64,000 nucleotides of DNA from Pectinatus haikarae (GTDB lineage: Bacteria > Bacillota > Negativicutes > Selenomonadales > Selenomonadaceae): contig NZ_WIQM01000007.1 of the NCBI RefSeq assembly GCF_015732185.1, forward strand, positions 86,487-150,486, written 5' to 3'. Below are positions 1 to 9,282 of the stretch, one piece after another. The translations under genes were made by a program, and so were the position numbers. Each line of letters opens with the position of its first letter. Position 1 is the first letter of the stretch. A model generated the notes under the pieces. It was not told where the DNA came from and did not search any database. It was given only the letters and a program-made list of their open reading frames with translations.

Positions 1-246
1 GGAGTGGTAATTCTCGCTTCAGTAATAGCTGATGATAAGGTCAATCTTGTCGTAAAAGCATCCAAGGAAGCTGTTGAGAGGGGTATTCATGCCGGAAGGA
101 TCATCAAAGAAAGCGCTCAGGTGCTTGGCGGCAATGGTGGCGGCCGTCCAAATATGGCACAGGCAGGAGGCAAATATGCCAACAAACTGCCTATGGCTTT
201 TGAAAAAGCTCTGTCTGTCTTAGATGCACAGATTGGTAATCAGTGA
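1..246 (+). CDS. alaS: Alanyl-tRNA synthetase, C-terminal fragment
   Basis: This is the last 81 residues of a gene that begins before the window; the frame is open from base 1. Alanyl-tRNA synthetase charges tRNA-Ala in the cytoplasm. The piece is the C-terminal DHHA1 domain: the glycine-rich stretch [15 protein letters not shown] followed by a helix ending in ALSVLDAQ is its usual signature. The downstream genes ireB and ruvX follow alaS in many Firmicutes, which supports the call. Catalytic and editing domains lie outside the window and cannot be assessed. Confidence 0.93.
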   Translation, partial: GVVILASVIADDKVNLVVKASKEAVERGIHAGRIIKESAQVLGGNGGGRPNMAQAGGKYANKLPMAFEKALSVLDAQIGNQ

Positions 247-280
247 CTACGGCTTTTTCCCGGAAAGGAACGTGATTTTT

Positions 281-538
281 ATGTCCAATATGGAAGAAAC
301 GATGATGTTTAAGTTTGGTATTGACAAAAACAAAGCCGAAACAGTAATAAGAGATGTCTGCTCTGCTATGCAGGAAAAAGGATATAATCCCATAAATCAG
401 CTGGTCGGTTATCTGTTGTCGGGTGATCCTGCATACATAACCAGCTATAAAGATGCCAGAAGCAAAATTCGTGGCATGGAGCGTGATGAACTTCTGGCTG
501 AACTGGTGAAATTTTATTTGAATAAAAAAGAAACGTGA
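281..538 (+). CDS. ireB: IreB family regulatory phosphoprotein (UPF0297/DUF965)
   Basis: Small cytoplasmic protein of 85 residues, the usual family length. In Enterococcus, IreB is a substrate of the PASTA kinase IreK and acts in cephalosporin tolerance; that role is known for the family and only inferred here. The motifs [38 protein letters not shown] and [14 protein letters not shown] are family hallmarks. The ATG at 281 is chosen because it follows a GGAAAGGA Shine-Dalgarno and matches the family N-terminus; an upstream ATG at 224 lies inside alaS. A threonine at residue 7 is a possible phosphosite. The gene lies between alaS and ruvX, its normal position. Confidence 0.93.
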   Translation: MSNMEETMMFKFGIDKNKAETVIRDVCSAMQEKGYNPINQLVGYLLSGDPAYITSYKDARSKIRGMERDELLAELVKFYLNKKET

Positions 539-552
539 CGCGGGAGGATGCT

Positions 553-975
553 ATGCGTATCATAGGCCTTGATGTTGGAGACAAGACAATAGGTATAGCA
601 GTCAGTGATGCTTTAATGCTGACTGCGCAGGGAATTGAAACAATAAGGCGTGAATCATGGCAAAGTGACTTACAGCGTTTACAGGAGCTTATAGTTGAAT
701 ATGATGTTGATAAAATAGTTATAGGTCTGCCGCGCAACATGAATGGCACTGAAGGCGAACGATGTGATATCGTAAGAGAGTTTGCTGATCATTTAAAAGA
801 ATCTATTGTCGACAAGGACATTATTTTTTGGGATGAACGACTTTCCACTGTTGCAGCTGAACGTTATCTGATTGCTGCGGACGTGAGCCGCGCAAAGCGC
901 CGCAAAATAATTGATAAAATGGCTGCTGTATTTATATTACAGGGTTATTTGGACAGTAATCCGCAAAAGTTATAA
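553..975 (+). CDS. ruvX: RuvX/YqgF, Holliday junction resolvase-like pre-16S rRNA nuclease
   Basis: Cytoplasmic RNase H-fold protein of 140 residues. The family takes part in 5' maturation of 16S rRNA and was first proposed as a Holliday junction resolvase. The acidic active site is visible: GLDVGDKTIGIAVSD at the N-terminus, the WDERLST motif near residue 94 and KIIDKMAA near residue 117. The ATG at 553 is chosen because GGGAGG lies six bases upstream; a GTG at 535 overlaps the ireB stop and lacks a site. It is the third gene of the alaS-ireB-ruvX operon and is followed directly by a terminator. Confidence 0.93.
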   Translation: MRIIGLDVGDKTIGIAVSDALMLTAQGIETIRRESWQSDLQRLQELIVEYDVDKIVIGLPRNMNGTEGERCDIVREFADHLKESIVDKDIIFWDERLSTVAAERYLIAADVSRAKRRKIIDKMAAVFILQGYLDSNPQKL

Positions 976-1016
976 AAGAAAAGGCTGAACCGAAAAATTG
1001 GTTTAGCCTTTTCTTT
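976..1016. terminator. Bidirectional rho-independent terminator between ruvX and the MFS gene
   Basis: A 16-bp stem (AAGAAAAGGCTGAACC against GGTTTAGCCTTTTCTT, one G-U pair) with an eight-base loop, and A/T tracts on both sides. It sits between two convergent genes, so it can stop transcription from either. Confidence 0.85.
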
Positions 1017-1023
1017 ATAATTA

Positions 1024-2256
1024 CTATTTTTCTGTAAAATATTTTTTTTCGCACAGGACAATAAGAATCATAGCGATACTAAAAAGCACAATATAAATCA
1101 AAGCCAGATAAAAGCTGGATGCCATTTCTAGTTCTCCTGCAAATATTGTTATCACTGCAACAATAATACCGGATAAAGAACCAAACACCGAACTGGCTGT
1201 GCCGGCGATGCTTTTAAAAATGGACATTGTTCTCACCAGCGAACACGGTACAATAAAGCCGCAGCAGCAAAAAATTGCACTGATACAGGGCAATAGCATA
1301 AATAAGGAATTTTTCACTATAAACGCCATTAAAAGCATTATAATAGAAATTCCTATTGCGGTCCATGTTGACCAATACATTATCTTTTGAACTGTAAAAT
1401 ATTTACCGGCAAAACGATTAAACATGCAGCCCATGAAATAAGCTGCTCCGAGCAGCAACGCGATATATCCGTAAATAATCACACCATATCCCATGATATT
1501 TTGTATAAGAAAAGGCCCTACAATATTAAAAATGACGATTATACTGTACCCTATTCCACCGACTATAGTCATAGACAAAAAAAGAGGATTAAAAAGTACA
1601 TTTTTGATATTTTTCTCTATAGATACAAAATTCATTTTCGTGTAATTAAGATTGGTTTCAGGTATTTTATAAGTAGTAAAAAGATATATCCCCAACCCAT
1701 AACAGGTAAAAAAGAAAAAGTCAGCTTTCCATCCAAGTAAATGTTGCAAATAACTTCCTATGAAGGGGCCAATGATAGGCCCCATTGACCAGCTGATGCC
1801 AAACCAGCCTGTAGCATTCATCAGTTTTTTTCCTGAAAAACTGTCAACGATCATGGCCCGTGCCACTGCAGCAAGGCCTGCAACACTCACGCCCTGGAGA
1901 AATCTGAAAAAATCCAGAACTAAAATATGTGGCGCATAAATACATATGAAACTTGAAACAGTGTATATTATGCTGCTGATTTGCAGAATTTTTTTTCTCC
2001 CTACAGAATCCGAACATATTCCAAAAACAATCTGTGCAACACCATAACCCAGCATATACAGGCTGATTCCCAGCTGAACCAGATTTTGCTGGGTTCCGAA
2101 ATATTTTTCGATCACAGGCAGAGAAGGTACATATAAATCCACGCCTATTCCCATTAAAAAACCTATGGAAAATATAATAATCATAATTTGATCGTCTTTT
2201 TTATACAATGAATTTTTCACCCTCAGTATATTTTTTTGGAATATTCCGAGGTTCAT
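1024..2256 (-). CDS. MFS transporter, Bcr/CflA-like drug exporter
   Basis: Inner-membrane protein of 410 residues with about twelve hydrophobic segments. The Bcr/CflA type of drug:H+ antiporter is suggested by the first helix, FLMGIGVDLYVPSLPVI, and the loop DSVGRKKILQI, which is the MFS motif A. The substrate cannot be told from sequence. It is a single gene, convergent with ruvX. Its upstream region (about 2257-2340) is AT-rich and holds the arms AATCAG and CTGATT 12 bases apart, a weak hint of a regulator site. Another MFS drug or sugar exporter remains possible. Confidence 0.8.
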   Translation of the reverse strand: MNLGIFQKNILRVKNSLYKKDDQIMIIIFSIGFLMGIGVDLYVPSLPVIEKYFGTQQNLVQLGISLYMLGYGVAQIVFGICSDSVGRKKILQISSIIYTVSSFICIYAPHILVLDFFRFLQGVSVAGLAAVARAMIVDSFSGKKLMNATGWFGISWSMGPIIGPFIGSYLQHLLGWKADFFFFTCYGLGIYLFTTYKIPETNLNYTKMNFVSIEKNIKNVLFNPLFLSMTIVGGIGYSIIVIFNIVGPFLIQNIMGYGVIIYGYIALLLGAAYFMGCMFNRFAGKYFTVQKIMYWSTWTAIGISIIMLLMAFIVKNSLFMLLPCISAIFCCCGFIVPCSLVRTMSIFKSIAGTASSVFGSLSGIIVAVITIFAGELEMASSFYLALIYIVLFSIAMILIVLCEKKYFTEK

Positions 2257-2435
2257 TATATACTAAATTCCACAGTGAAGTAAGTACGCACTTTTTAGGA
2301 AGACACTCTACAATCAGGTAGTATTCACTCTGATTTTCCTTATATCATTTTAAGTAAAAAAATTTTTATGTATGAATATATGTCACAGTTCTTATAAATC
2401 TATTATGATCAGCTGCCTTCTGTTTTTTGCAAAAC

Positions 2436-2477
2436 AAAAAGTCTGCACCTCTTAAAATAAAAGAGCTGCAGACTTTC
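2436..2477 (-). terminator. Terminator of the fumarase-fumarate reductase operon
   Basis: Stem AAAGTCTGC / GCAGACTTT with inner pairs around a short AT loop, followed on the minus strand by TTTTTGTTTTG. It lies just beyond the end of the iron-sulfur subunit gene. Confidence 0.8.
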
Positions 2478-2523
2478 TATACTACACCGGACCGATTGCC
2501 AGCGCAATAAATTTAAATCAAAA

Positions 2524-3276
2524 TCATTTGTTGAAAATATTCTTTAAAGCCTGTTTATTAACATCACGATTGAGCTGTGCAAGATATGTTGTAAGTTTTA
2601 TATCCTTAGGACATACTTCAACACAATTTTGACTGTTTCCGCAGCTCGTGATACCGCCTTTTTCCATTAAGGCATTAAGGCGCTTTTCTTTATCGAACTT
2701 TCCAAGAGGATTTAAATTGAACAGATATGCCTGAACAGTAGGAGCAGGTCCGATAAAATCAGACTGCGGGCCAACATTTGGACATGCTTCCAAACAACAG
2801 CCACAAGTCATGCAATGCGATATTTCATAAGCTGTAGCAGCTGTATATGGATTCTGAATAGGGGCCGTATTGACTTCCCAGCTTCCGTCTATTTCTACCC
2901 AGCCTTGAATGCGCTTAAGACTTTCAAACATAACTGAACGATCAATCTGCAAATCACGTATTACCGGAAAAGTACGTGCAGGTGCAAGACGTATAGGCTG
3001 CGGAATCTGATCAACAAGAGTTGCACAGGCTTGTCTTGCTTTACCATTTATTACCATCATGCAGGCACCGCAGACCTTTTCAAGACAATTACATTCCCAT
3101 ACTACGGGCGTAGTCTTTTTACCATCCTTTGTGACGGGTTTTTTCTGAATTTCCATCAAGGCAGCCACAACATTAAGAGCCGGACGATACGGCACTAAAA
3201 ATTCTTCGGTATAAGGTTTACTGTCAGGACTATCCTGACGTTCTATAATAAAATGTACTGTTTTTTGTTCTGACAT
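2524..3276 (-). CDS. sdhB: Fumarate reductase/succinate dehydrogenase iron-sulfur subunit
   Basis: This 250-residue subunit carries electrons between cytochrome b and the flavoprotein on the cytoplasmic face of the membrane. All three cluster motifs are present: the plant-type 2Fe-2S set CNCLEKVCGAC with a later C (residues about 61-85), CMTCGCCLEACP near residue 155, and CGNSQNCVEVCP near residue 212. It begins five bases past the end of the flavoprotein gene, with its GGGAGG site at that junction, so the two are translationally linked. With a PFOR nearby and no sign of aerobic respiration, it probably works as fumarate reductase (inference). The name frdB would be equally valid. Confidence 0.93.
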   Translation of the reverse strand: MSEQKTVHFIIERQDSPDSKPYTEEFLVPYRPALNVVAALMEIQKKPVTKDGKKTTPVVWECNCLEKVCGACMMVINGKARQACATLVDQIPQPIRLAPARTFPVIRDLQIDRSVMFESLKRIQGWVEIDGSWEVNTAPIQNPYTAATAYEISHCMTCGCCLEACPNVGPQSDFIGPAPTVQAYLFNLNPLGKFDKEKRLNALMEKGGITSCGNSQNCVEVCPKDIKLTTYLAQLNRDVNKQALKNIFNK

Positions 3277-3281
3277 TATTA

Positions 3282-5039
3282 TTATTTACCTCCCTTTGCA
3301 ACATCATAACGACGCGGACGCGGTTTTATTAAAGAGTGGTCAAAATCTCTGTAGGAGATTTCTGGCTCATGCGTTTCCGTATTGTAGGAAGCGATGGTAG
3401 TTTTGAGGAATTTTTCATCATTACGATCCGGGAACTCAGGCTTATAATGAGCACCACGGCTTTCATCACGCATACGTGCAGCTTTGCAGATAACCATAGC
3501 ATAAAGGATCATATTACGCAGCTGACGAACAAACATAGCTTCCTGATTAGCCCAATGCCCCTTATCACTCACACCTATATCATTCCAGCGGGCAAGTATC
3601 TTTTTCAATTCATCCATGCAATAATCAAGTTCTTTATTAACACGAACAATCGTACAATATTTATTCATCAAATCGCCCAATTCATGATGCAACTCATGGG
3701 CATTTTCTATACCATTCATACTAATAATACTTTCAAAATCATCAACACATGCCTGTTTAGCTGCGGCAAGCTGTACATCAGTGAGTTCATCGCCTATTTC
3801 ATCACTTTCAGACCAACGGATAGCTTCGGGACCCGAAATAGTGCCGGAGTAAGCAGCTGAAAGCAGCGAATTGGCACCAAGACGATTTGCTCCATGATAC
3901 TGATAATCACATTCGCCTGAAGCAAGAAGTGCAGGAATGTTTGTATTATGCTTTGTATCTACCCATATGCCACCCATCGAATAATGAACTGACGGATAGA
4001 TCTGCATAGGAACTTTGCGAGGATCATCTCCAACAAATTCCGAATACATTTCCAGAATACCGCCTAATTTACGCTCAAGATATTCCGCCGGTATATGAGA
4101 CAAATCCAAATATACTCTGTTTTCACCGTTAATACCCAGCCCCTGATTCACACAGACATCATAAATGGCACGGGCTGCAATATCACGCGGCACAAGATTG
4201 CCATATGCAGGATACATTGTTTCAAGAAAATACCACGGTTTGCCGTCTTTATATGTCCATACACGACCGCCTTCACCACGGCATGCTTCTGACATAAGAC
4301 GATTTTTATCAGACCCGGGGATTGCTGTAGGATGTATCTGAATAAACTCACTGTTGCCTATTTCAGCACCCTGCTGGTAAACAGCCGATACTGCAGAACC
4401 GTTGCAGATAGTAGATGCTGTGCAGCGGCCAAATATGACACCAGGACCACCTGTAGCCAGTATAACCGCATCGGCAGAAAAAGCTTCAATTTCCATTGAA
4501 TTCATATTCTGTGCAACAATACCGCGGCATACATTTTTGTCATTCTTTATAATTTTAATAAATTCCCAGAATTCATATTTCTTAACTTTACCTTTAACTT
4601 CCCATTTACGAACTTGTTCATCAAGTGCATAAAGAAGCTGTTGGCCTGTTGTTGAGCCAGCAAATACGGTACGTTTGTTCTTCTGTCCGCCAAAATTACG
4701 AAGATCAAGAACACCTTCAGCCGTACGCGTAAATGGAACACCCATGCGATCAAACATCTTTATAAGTTTAGGAGCAGTTTCACACATACCTTTTACAGCG
4801 GTCTGATCAGCTAAAAAATCACCGCCGTATACGGTATCATCAAAATGTTCCCAAGTTGTATCGTTTTGACCCTTAGTGTTCATGCAGGCATTGATACCGC
4901 CCTGTGCACACAAGGAATGCGAACGTTTTACAGGACAATACGAAAATAATTTCAATTCGCCGCCTGCTTCGCAAATTTTAATAGCTGCCATAAGACCTGA
5001 TAATCCGCCGCCGACAACAATTATATTCTTTTTACTCAC
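3282..5039 (-). CDS. sdhA: Fumarate reductase/succinate dehydrogenase flavoprotein subunit
   Basis: Catalytic subunit of 585 residues that interconverts fumarate and succinate at a covalently bound FAD. Visible features are the dinucleotide fold VVGGGLSGLMAA at the N-terminus, the FAD-linking histidine context RSHSLCAQGGINA near residue 42, the substrate motif HPTAIPG near residue 236 and EACRGEGGRVW near residue 251. The start is a GTG after AAGGAGAG. It is the fourth gene of a five-gene operon. The single-gene cytochrome upstream makes the complex a B-type enzyme like those of Bacillus and Wolinella. Direction of the reaction is inferred, not shown. Confidence 0.94.
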   Translation of the reverse strand: MSKKNIIVVGGGLSGLMAAIKICEAGGELKLFSYCPVKRSHSLCAQGGINACMNTKGQNDTTWEHFDDTVYGGDFLADQTAVKGMCETAPKLIKMFDRMGVPFTRTAEGVLDLRNFGGQKNKRTVFAGSTTGQQLLYALDEQVRKWEVKGKVKKYEFWEFIKIIKNDKNVCRGIVAQNMNSMEIEAFSADAVILATGGPGVIFGRCTASTICNGSAVSAVYQQGAEIGNSEFIQIHPTAIPGSDKNRLMSEACRGEGGRVWTYKDGKPWYFLETMYPAYGNLVPRDIAARAIYDVCVNQGLGINGENRVYLDLSHIPAEYLERKLGGILEMYSEFVGDDPRKVPMQIYPSVHYSMGGIWVDTKHNTNIPALLASGECDYQYHGANRLGANSLLSAAYSGTISGPEAIRWSESDEIGDELTDVQLAAAKQACVDDFESIISMNGIENAHELHHELGDLMNKYCTIVRVNKELDYCMDELKKILARWNDIGVSDKGHWANQEAMFVRQLRNMILYAMVICKAARMRDESRGAHYKPEFPDRNDEKFLKTTIASYNTETHEPEISYRDFDHSLIKPRPRRYDVAKGGK

Positions 5040-5073
5040 GTAGCTTCTCTCCTTATTTTTAATAAAAAACTAA

Positions 5074-5694
5074 TCAATGCATTTTATATGCTGCCATGAA
5101 TGCAATGGTAACAAGAGATAACAAAACACATACAAGCATCATTACTCTGCCAATGAATGTCTGAATGCGCGGCCCTTTAGCTATGCCCCATGTCATGCAT
5201 AAAGTGGTAACACCATTGCAAAAATGGAATATAGCAGCAATCATGCCAGCAAGATAAAGAATAAACCATCCCATATTATTAAACATTTGATCAAGTAGAG
5301 CATATGAAATCGGGGTGCCTCCGCCTTTTGTGAAAATGCGCAGATCAACAACGTGGATAATTAAGAAAACAAAAAGAAAAATAGCCGTCCATCTTTGAAG
5401 TGCAAACTGCCAGTTCCGAGTGTAGCCATATTGTGACGGATTGTTTTTTGCCTGCAGAGCAATATATAATCCATAGATCATATGGAAAAGAAATGGAATA
5501 GCAAGACCAAAAATTTCGATTACAAGCATAATGTCATGCGGTATCAAAGCAATTTTGCCAATAGCCTCGTTAAAAGCTGCCGGGCCTCCAAGAGCCTCTG
5601 CATTGGTTAAAACATGTTCTAACAAGAATAATCCCATTGGAACGATCCCGCAAATGGAATGCAGGCGACGAATGTAAAATGTTACATGGAACAT
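5074..5694 (-). CDS. sdhC: Succinate dehydrogenase/fumarate reductase cytochrome b subunit
   Basis: Membrane anchor of 206 residues with five predicted helices, which is the B-type single-subunit diheme form. Candidate axial histidines lie in RRLHSICGIVPMG, LLEHVLTN, FLFHMIYGLYIA, LIIHVVDLR and IFHFCNGVTTLCMTWG. It exchanges electrons with quinone (menaquinone in most anaerobic Firmicutes). AGGAGG precedes the ATG. It is the first gene of the sdhCAB set and lies 115 bases after the fumarase beta gene in the same direction, consistent with one transcript. Confidence 0.92.
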   Translation of the reverse strand: MFHVTFYIRRLHSICGIVPMGLFLLEHVLTNAEALGGPAAFNEAIGKIALIPHDIMLVIEIFGLAIPFLFHMIYGLYIALQAKNNPSQYGYTRNWQFALQRWTAIFLFVFLIIHVVDLRIFTKGGGTPISYALLDQMFNNMGWFILYLAGMIAAIFHFCNGVTTLCMTWGIAKGPRIQTFIGRVMMLVCVLLSLVTIAFMAAYKMH

Positions 5695-5809
5695 TATAAC
5701 CCTCCTATTGTTAATCCCAACTCGGGAAAATTAAAATAAGGAAACTTCGTAACAAACTAAGTTAAAGAATATACACGGCTTGTTATCGGAGCTTTCCGAA
5801 TCTCTAAAA

Positions 5810-6367
5810 TTAAAGTTTACGATAAGGTTTTTGACCTATTTCGTAGAAATTATTTCCCTCTGAGTCAATAACAACAATAGCAGGGAAATCCTCAACAGTC
5901 AGTGCAGCCAGAGCTTCCGGACCAAGTTCCGGATACGCGATCACTTCATACTTTTTCACAGATTTCGCGATAAATGCAGCAGCTCCGCCGACAGCAGCAA
6001 AATATGTAGTGCCATTCTTTTTCATTGATTCTATAACTTCAGGTGTGCGGGAGCCCTTGCCAATCATTCCTTTAATGCCTTGTTCAAGCATCGTCGGTGT
6101 ATACGCATCCATACGCCCCGCTGTTGTCGGTCCGCAGGAGCCAATGGGATCTCCGGGTTTTGCCGGTGTAGGACCAAGATAATAAACAATTTGATCATGC
6201 CAATCTATAGGAAGTTTTTCTCCTCTTGCCAAAGCTTCTGTCATGACCTTGTGAGCTGCATCACGCGCACTATAAATAACCCCGCTTATCAAAACACTGT
6301 CGCCAGCTTTAAGCTTGCGGGACTTTTCTTCCGTTAAAGGTGTAGTAATACGAATTTTTTCAGCCAT
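5810..6367 (-). CDS. fumB: Class I fumarate hydratase, beta subunit
   Basis: This 185-residue protein matches the C-terminal domain of iron-sulfur class I fumarases, which in this lineage is a separate chain. The conserved stretch GSCGPTTAGRMDAYTPTML and the following GMIGKGSR are diagnostic. With the alpha subunit it reversibly hydrates fumarate to malate. A GGGGAGG site lies before the ATG and only 23 bases separate it from the alpha gene. Tartrate dehydratase (TtdB) is the close alternative; linkage to fumarate reductase favours fumarase. The symbol marks the beta chain, not the E. coli FumB isozyme. Confidence 0.88.
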   Translation of the reverse strand: MAEKIRITTPLTEEKSRKLKAGDSVLISGVIYSARDAAHKVMTEALARGEKLPIDWHDQIVYYLGPTPAKPGDPIGSCGPTTAGRMDAYTPTMLEQGIKGMIGKGSRTPEVIESMKKNGTTYFAAVGGAAAFIAKSVKKYEVIAYPELGPEALAALTVEDFPAIVVIDSEGNNFYEIGQKPYRKL

Positions 6368-6390
6368 TATTAACTTTCCTCCCCTAATTA

Positions 6391-7233
6391 TTATAATACA
6401 CGTTTACTGTGACGTGTAGCGTGACAACAGATAGTCACGGCAACCGGCAGCCCTGCTATATGGGTAGGACCCCATTCAATATTGACAGCTAATGCAGATG
6501 TCGTACCGCCAAGCTGAGGACCAATACCAGTTTTATTAACCATTTCCAAAAGCTCTTCTTCAAGTGCAGCATACTGAGGATGAGCATTGCGGACAGTTAA
6601 GGGGCGCAGTAAAGCCCGTTTTGAATAATAAGCGGCCTTATCCATTGTGCCGCCGATTCCAACGCCTATGACCATGGGCGGACAAGGATTACAGCTTGCA
6701 TGCAGTATAATTTCCATGACAGCCTTCTTAACGCCTTCAACACCGTCTGCCGGAACAAGCATCTTTATACCTGATTTATTTTCACTGCCAAAACCCTTAG
6801 GTTCTATTTCAATTTTCAGTTTATCGCCCGGCACCACTTCGGTATAAATAATAGCCGGAGTATTGTTTTGGGTATTCTTTCTATCAAACAGTGGTTCAGC
6901 AACTACCGATTTTCTCAAAAAACCTTCCGTATATCCCTTGGCCACTCCAGCATTGATAGCGTCATTGAGACTGCCGCCTTCAATGTGAAGATCCTGACCT
7001 ATTTCAACAAAAACAATGGTCATTCCTGTATCCTGACAAATAGGCCGATCTTCAGATCTGGCAATTTCAGAATTCTTGATGATCTGATCAAGAACATCCC
7101 GGCCTACTGGAGATTCTTCAGTTTCTCTGCCTTTCTTTAATGCTTCATAAACATCTTCAGGCAAATAGTAAGCAGCTTCTTTACACATCTGTGCAACTTC
7201 TTGTGTAATTTGTTCTACCTGTATAGTACGCAT
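6391..7233 (-). CDS. fumA: Class I fumarate hydratase, alpha subunit
   Basis: This 280-residue chain binds the oxygen-sensitive 4Fe-4S cluster of class I fumarase. Visible motifs are PICQDTGMTIVFVEIG near residue 62, and SCNPCPPMVIGVGIGGTMD near residue 180, which together supply the cluster cysteines. The ATG at 7233 follows AGGAGGG; a more upstream start has no such site and adds residues not typical of the family. It is the promoter-proximal gene of the operon running into sdhCAB. The pairing suggests a reductive malate-fumarate-succinate branch. L(+)-tartrate dehydratase alpha is the main alternative. Confidence 0.88.
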   Translation of the reverse strand: MRTIQVEQITQEVAQMCKEAAYYLPEDVYEALKKGRETEESPVGRDVLDQIIKNSEIARSEDRPICQDTGMTIVFVEIGQDLHIEGGSLNDAINAGVAKGYTEGFLRKSVVAEPLFDRKNTQNNTPAIIYTEVVPGDKLKIEIEPKGFGSENKSGIKMLVPADGVEGVKKAVMEIILHASCNPCPPMVIGVGIGGTMDKAAYYSKRALLRPLTVRNAHPQYAALEEELLEMVNKTGIGPQLGGTTSALAVNIEWGPTHIAGLPVAVTICCHATRHSKRVL

Positions 7234-7269
7234 ATAAACCCTCCTAGAATATAATGTCCCCAATGAAAT

Positions 7270-7300
7270 AAATGTTATCACATTTTTAAAATGCTTTCAA
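7270..7300 (-). promoter_or_regulatory. Promoter with palindrome over the -10 box, upstream of the fumarase-reductase operon
   Basis: On the minus strand TTGAAA (7300-7295) and TAACAT (7277-7272) are separated by exactly 17 bases. The -10 box lies inside a perfect palindrome, AAATGT-GATA-ACATTT (7270-7285), so a dimeric repressor bound there would block the promoter. I do not recognise the regulator. Confidence 0.5.
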
Positions 7301-7404
7301 GCCTTTAACAGCAAGTATTTACAGATTTAAAAAGGTGAAACTGATTCATTTTTCATTTTACAATATTTATGCTGCGGCTCATCAGTGATAAATATTAAAT
7401 ATTA

Positions 7405-7887
7405 TCATATTGTATACCTGTTTACTTGGAATAAATTTTTATCCCCATAAAGTTCTAAAATTGCAAAGCTGCCTTCTTTTCCGTCACGAGGCAAAGAAAT
7501 ACTTCCGGGATTTAAAAATAATCTGTTTTTTTCATATTTTTCACAATAAACGTGGCTGTGTCCAAAGATAACTATATCTGCACGGTTTCTCCCTGCCAAT
7601 TCACTCAGATAATCAATTCCCCATTTAACCTGATATTTGTGTCCATGTGTGAGCCAAATTTTTTTGTTCTCCAGCACAAAAAATTTATCTTCAGGAATAG
7701 CTGTATTATTCCAGTCACCGTTGCCAGCCACTTTTATAACGGGAACAGTGACCATTTTCTCCAAATATGCGGCGTCTTGCACATAGTCTCCCGCATGCAG
7801 CCATATGTCTACAAAAGGAGCTTTTTCAATTGCTTTTTTTACAGCCATCGTATTACCATGGCTGTCACTGATGACCCCCGCTATCAT
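7405..7887 (-). CDS. YfcE/MJ0936-type metallophosphoesterase
   Basis: Cytoplasmic calcineurin-like phosphodiesterase of 160 residues, the normal size for the YfcE family. The dimetal site is complete: GVISDSHGN at the N-terminus, LHAGDYV, VAGNGDWN, LTHGHKY and FGHSHV. Natural substrates are uncertain; relatives cleave phosphodiesters such as bis-pNPP in vitro. Its ATG overlaps the rdgB stop by four bases, so it is translated with rdgB. The rph-rdgB-yfcE order is common in Firmicutes. Confidence 0.88.
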   Translation of the reverse strand: MIAGVISDSHGNTMAVKKAIEKAPFVDIWLHAGDYVQDAAYLEKMVTVPVIKVAGNGDWNNTAIPEDKFFVLENKKIWLTHGHKYQVKWGIDYLSELAGRNRADIVIFGHSHVYCEKYEKNRLFLNPGSISLPRDGKEGSFAILELYGDKNLFQVNRYTI

Positions 7888-8480
7888 GCCAAATATTCAG
7901 CGAGTAATATTTTCATTCTTTTTACTGCTTTACCCCTATGGCTTATTTCATTTTTTTCCAAGGCAGATATTTCCGCCATGCTTTTTTTGCCTCCGCGGAT
8001 ATAAAAATACGGATCATAGCCAAAACCATTACTGCCCTTTGGTGACAATTTTATTTTTCCTTCACATTCACCCTCTGCCTGTAATATTCTTCCGTTTATA
8101 TCAAAAAATGCCAGAACGCATTTATAACGGGCATTTGATGAATCAACCCCCGCTTTTTTCATCTCACTGATCATTTTTTTATTATTATCACCGTCACTCG
8201 CATTATCACCTGCGAATCTGGCCGAATATATACCCGGTCGTTTGTCAAGAATATCTATTTCCAGACCAGAATCATCGGCAAGACATGCCTGACCTGTCAA
8301 TCTGGAATAAAAGGCCGCCTTTATACGTGCATTTTCCGCAAAAGTATGCCCGCTTTCTACTGCGTCGGGTAATTCGCCAAATTCGTCAAGTGCTCTTATA
8401 ATCACCGGCAGCTCTGCGAATTCTTCTACCATTTCTCTTATTTTCCCTTTATTTTTTGTTGCAATAATAATTGTCTTCAT
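7884..8480 (-). CDS. rdgB: RdgB/HAM1 non-canonical purine NTP pyrophosphatase
   Basis: This 198-residue enzyme hydrolyses dITP, ITP and XTP to monophosphates and keeps damaged purines out of DNA. Typical motifs are ATKNKGKIREM at the start, ADDSGLEIDIL near residue 68, PGIYSARFAG, GFGYDPYFYI and SHRGKAVKRM. The ATG at 8480 is chosen because MKTIIIATKNKGK is the family N-terminus; a longer form starting within rph adds nine residues unlike the family. It lies two bases after the rph stop. Confidence 0.93.
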   Translation of the reverse strand: MKTIIIATKNKGKIREMVEEFAELPVIIRALDEFGELPDAVESGHTFAENARIKAAFYSRLTGQACLADDSGLEIDILDKRPGIYSARFAGDNASDGDNNKKMISEMKKAGVDSSNARYKCVLAFFDINGRILQAEGECEGKIKLSPKGSNGFGYDPYFYIRGGKKSMAEISALEKNEISHRGKAVKRMKILLAEYLA

Positions 8481-8482
8481 TT

Positions 8483-9229
8483 TTACGGCTCTCTGCCTAT
8501 CCTCCATCCAAGATGATTCCCTAAAATATTTTTTTGATATGAGATCAGTTCATTGATACCGATTTCAGCCTTCTGCAGCAGTGCGTCAAGCTGCCGCCTG
8601 GAAAAGGGATGTTCTTCTCCTGTTCCCTGTATTTCAACAAAATCGCCTCTGCCTGTCATAACTACATTCATATCGACCACTGCACGACTATCTTCCTCAT
8701 AGCAGAGATCTAAAACTGCATCATTTTCATTTATTATTCCTACACTGGTTGCAGCCAAAAAATCTTTTACAGGAAATATGCTGTGTGTGTCGTAAATACT
8801 TTCCATCGCGTCAACAAGTGCAATAAAGGATCCTGTAATCGCTGCGGTACGTGTTCCTCCGTCAGCCTGAATGACATCACAATCAATAATTATATTTTTT
8901 TCACCCAAGGCCTTCAAATCCATTATGCTGCGCAGGCATCTGCCGATAAGACGCTGTATTTCCTGTGTTCTGCCGCTCATTCTGCCGCGGGCAGCTTCTC
9001 TGGCCGCCCGAGTCTGTGTCGATCCAGGAAGCAGCGAATATTCGGCGGAAAGCCAGCCGGTTCCTGTCCCTTTAAGAAATTTCGGTACTTGCTGAGCTAT
9101 TGTGGCCGAACAAATCACCTTTGTATCGCCTGTTTCTATTAAAACAGAACCTGCTGGATTTTTTAAATAATGCCGCGTGATTTTTACATAGCGAAGTTCA
9201 TTTTCGCTTCGTCCATCAATTCTTTTCAT
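8483..9229 (-). CDS. rph: Ribonuclease PH
   Basis: Phosphorolytic 3'-to-5' exoribonuclease of 248 residues that trims tRNA 3' ends. Recognisable stretches are [11 protein letters not shown] at the N-terminus, [35 protein letters not shown] and [16 protein letters not shown], the phosphate and RNA-binding core. The ATG at 9229 follows AGGGGG; an in-frame ATG further upstream lacks a site. It is the first gene of the rph-rdgB-yfcE operon. Confidence 0.94.
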   Translation of the reverse strand: MKRIDGRSENELRYVKITRHYLKNPAGSVLIETGDTKVICSATIAQQVPKFLKGTGTGWLSAEYSLLPGSTQTRAAREAARGRMSGRTQEIQRLIGRCLRSIMDLKALGEKNIIIDCDVIQADGGTRTAAITGSFIALVDAMESIYDTHSIFPVKDFLAATSVGIINENDAVLDLCYEEDSRAVVDMNVVMTGRGDFVEIQGTGEEHPFSRRQLDALLQKAEIGINELISYQKNILGNHLGWRIGREP

Positions 9230-9282
9230 AAAGAACCCCCTATTATTTAAAAACATTAGCACTGATCCATCATGCTGTGTGT

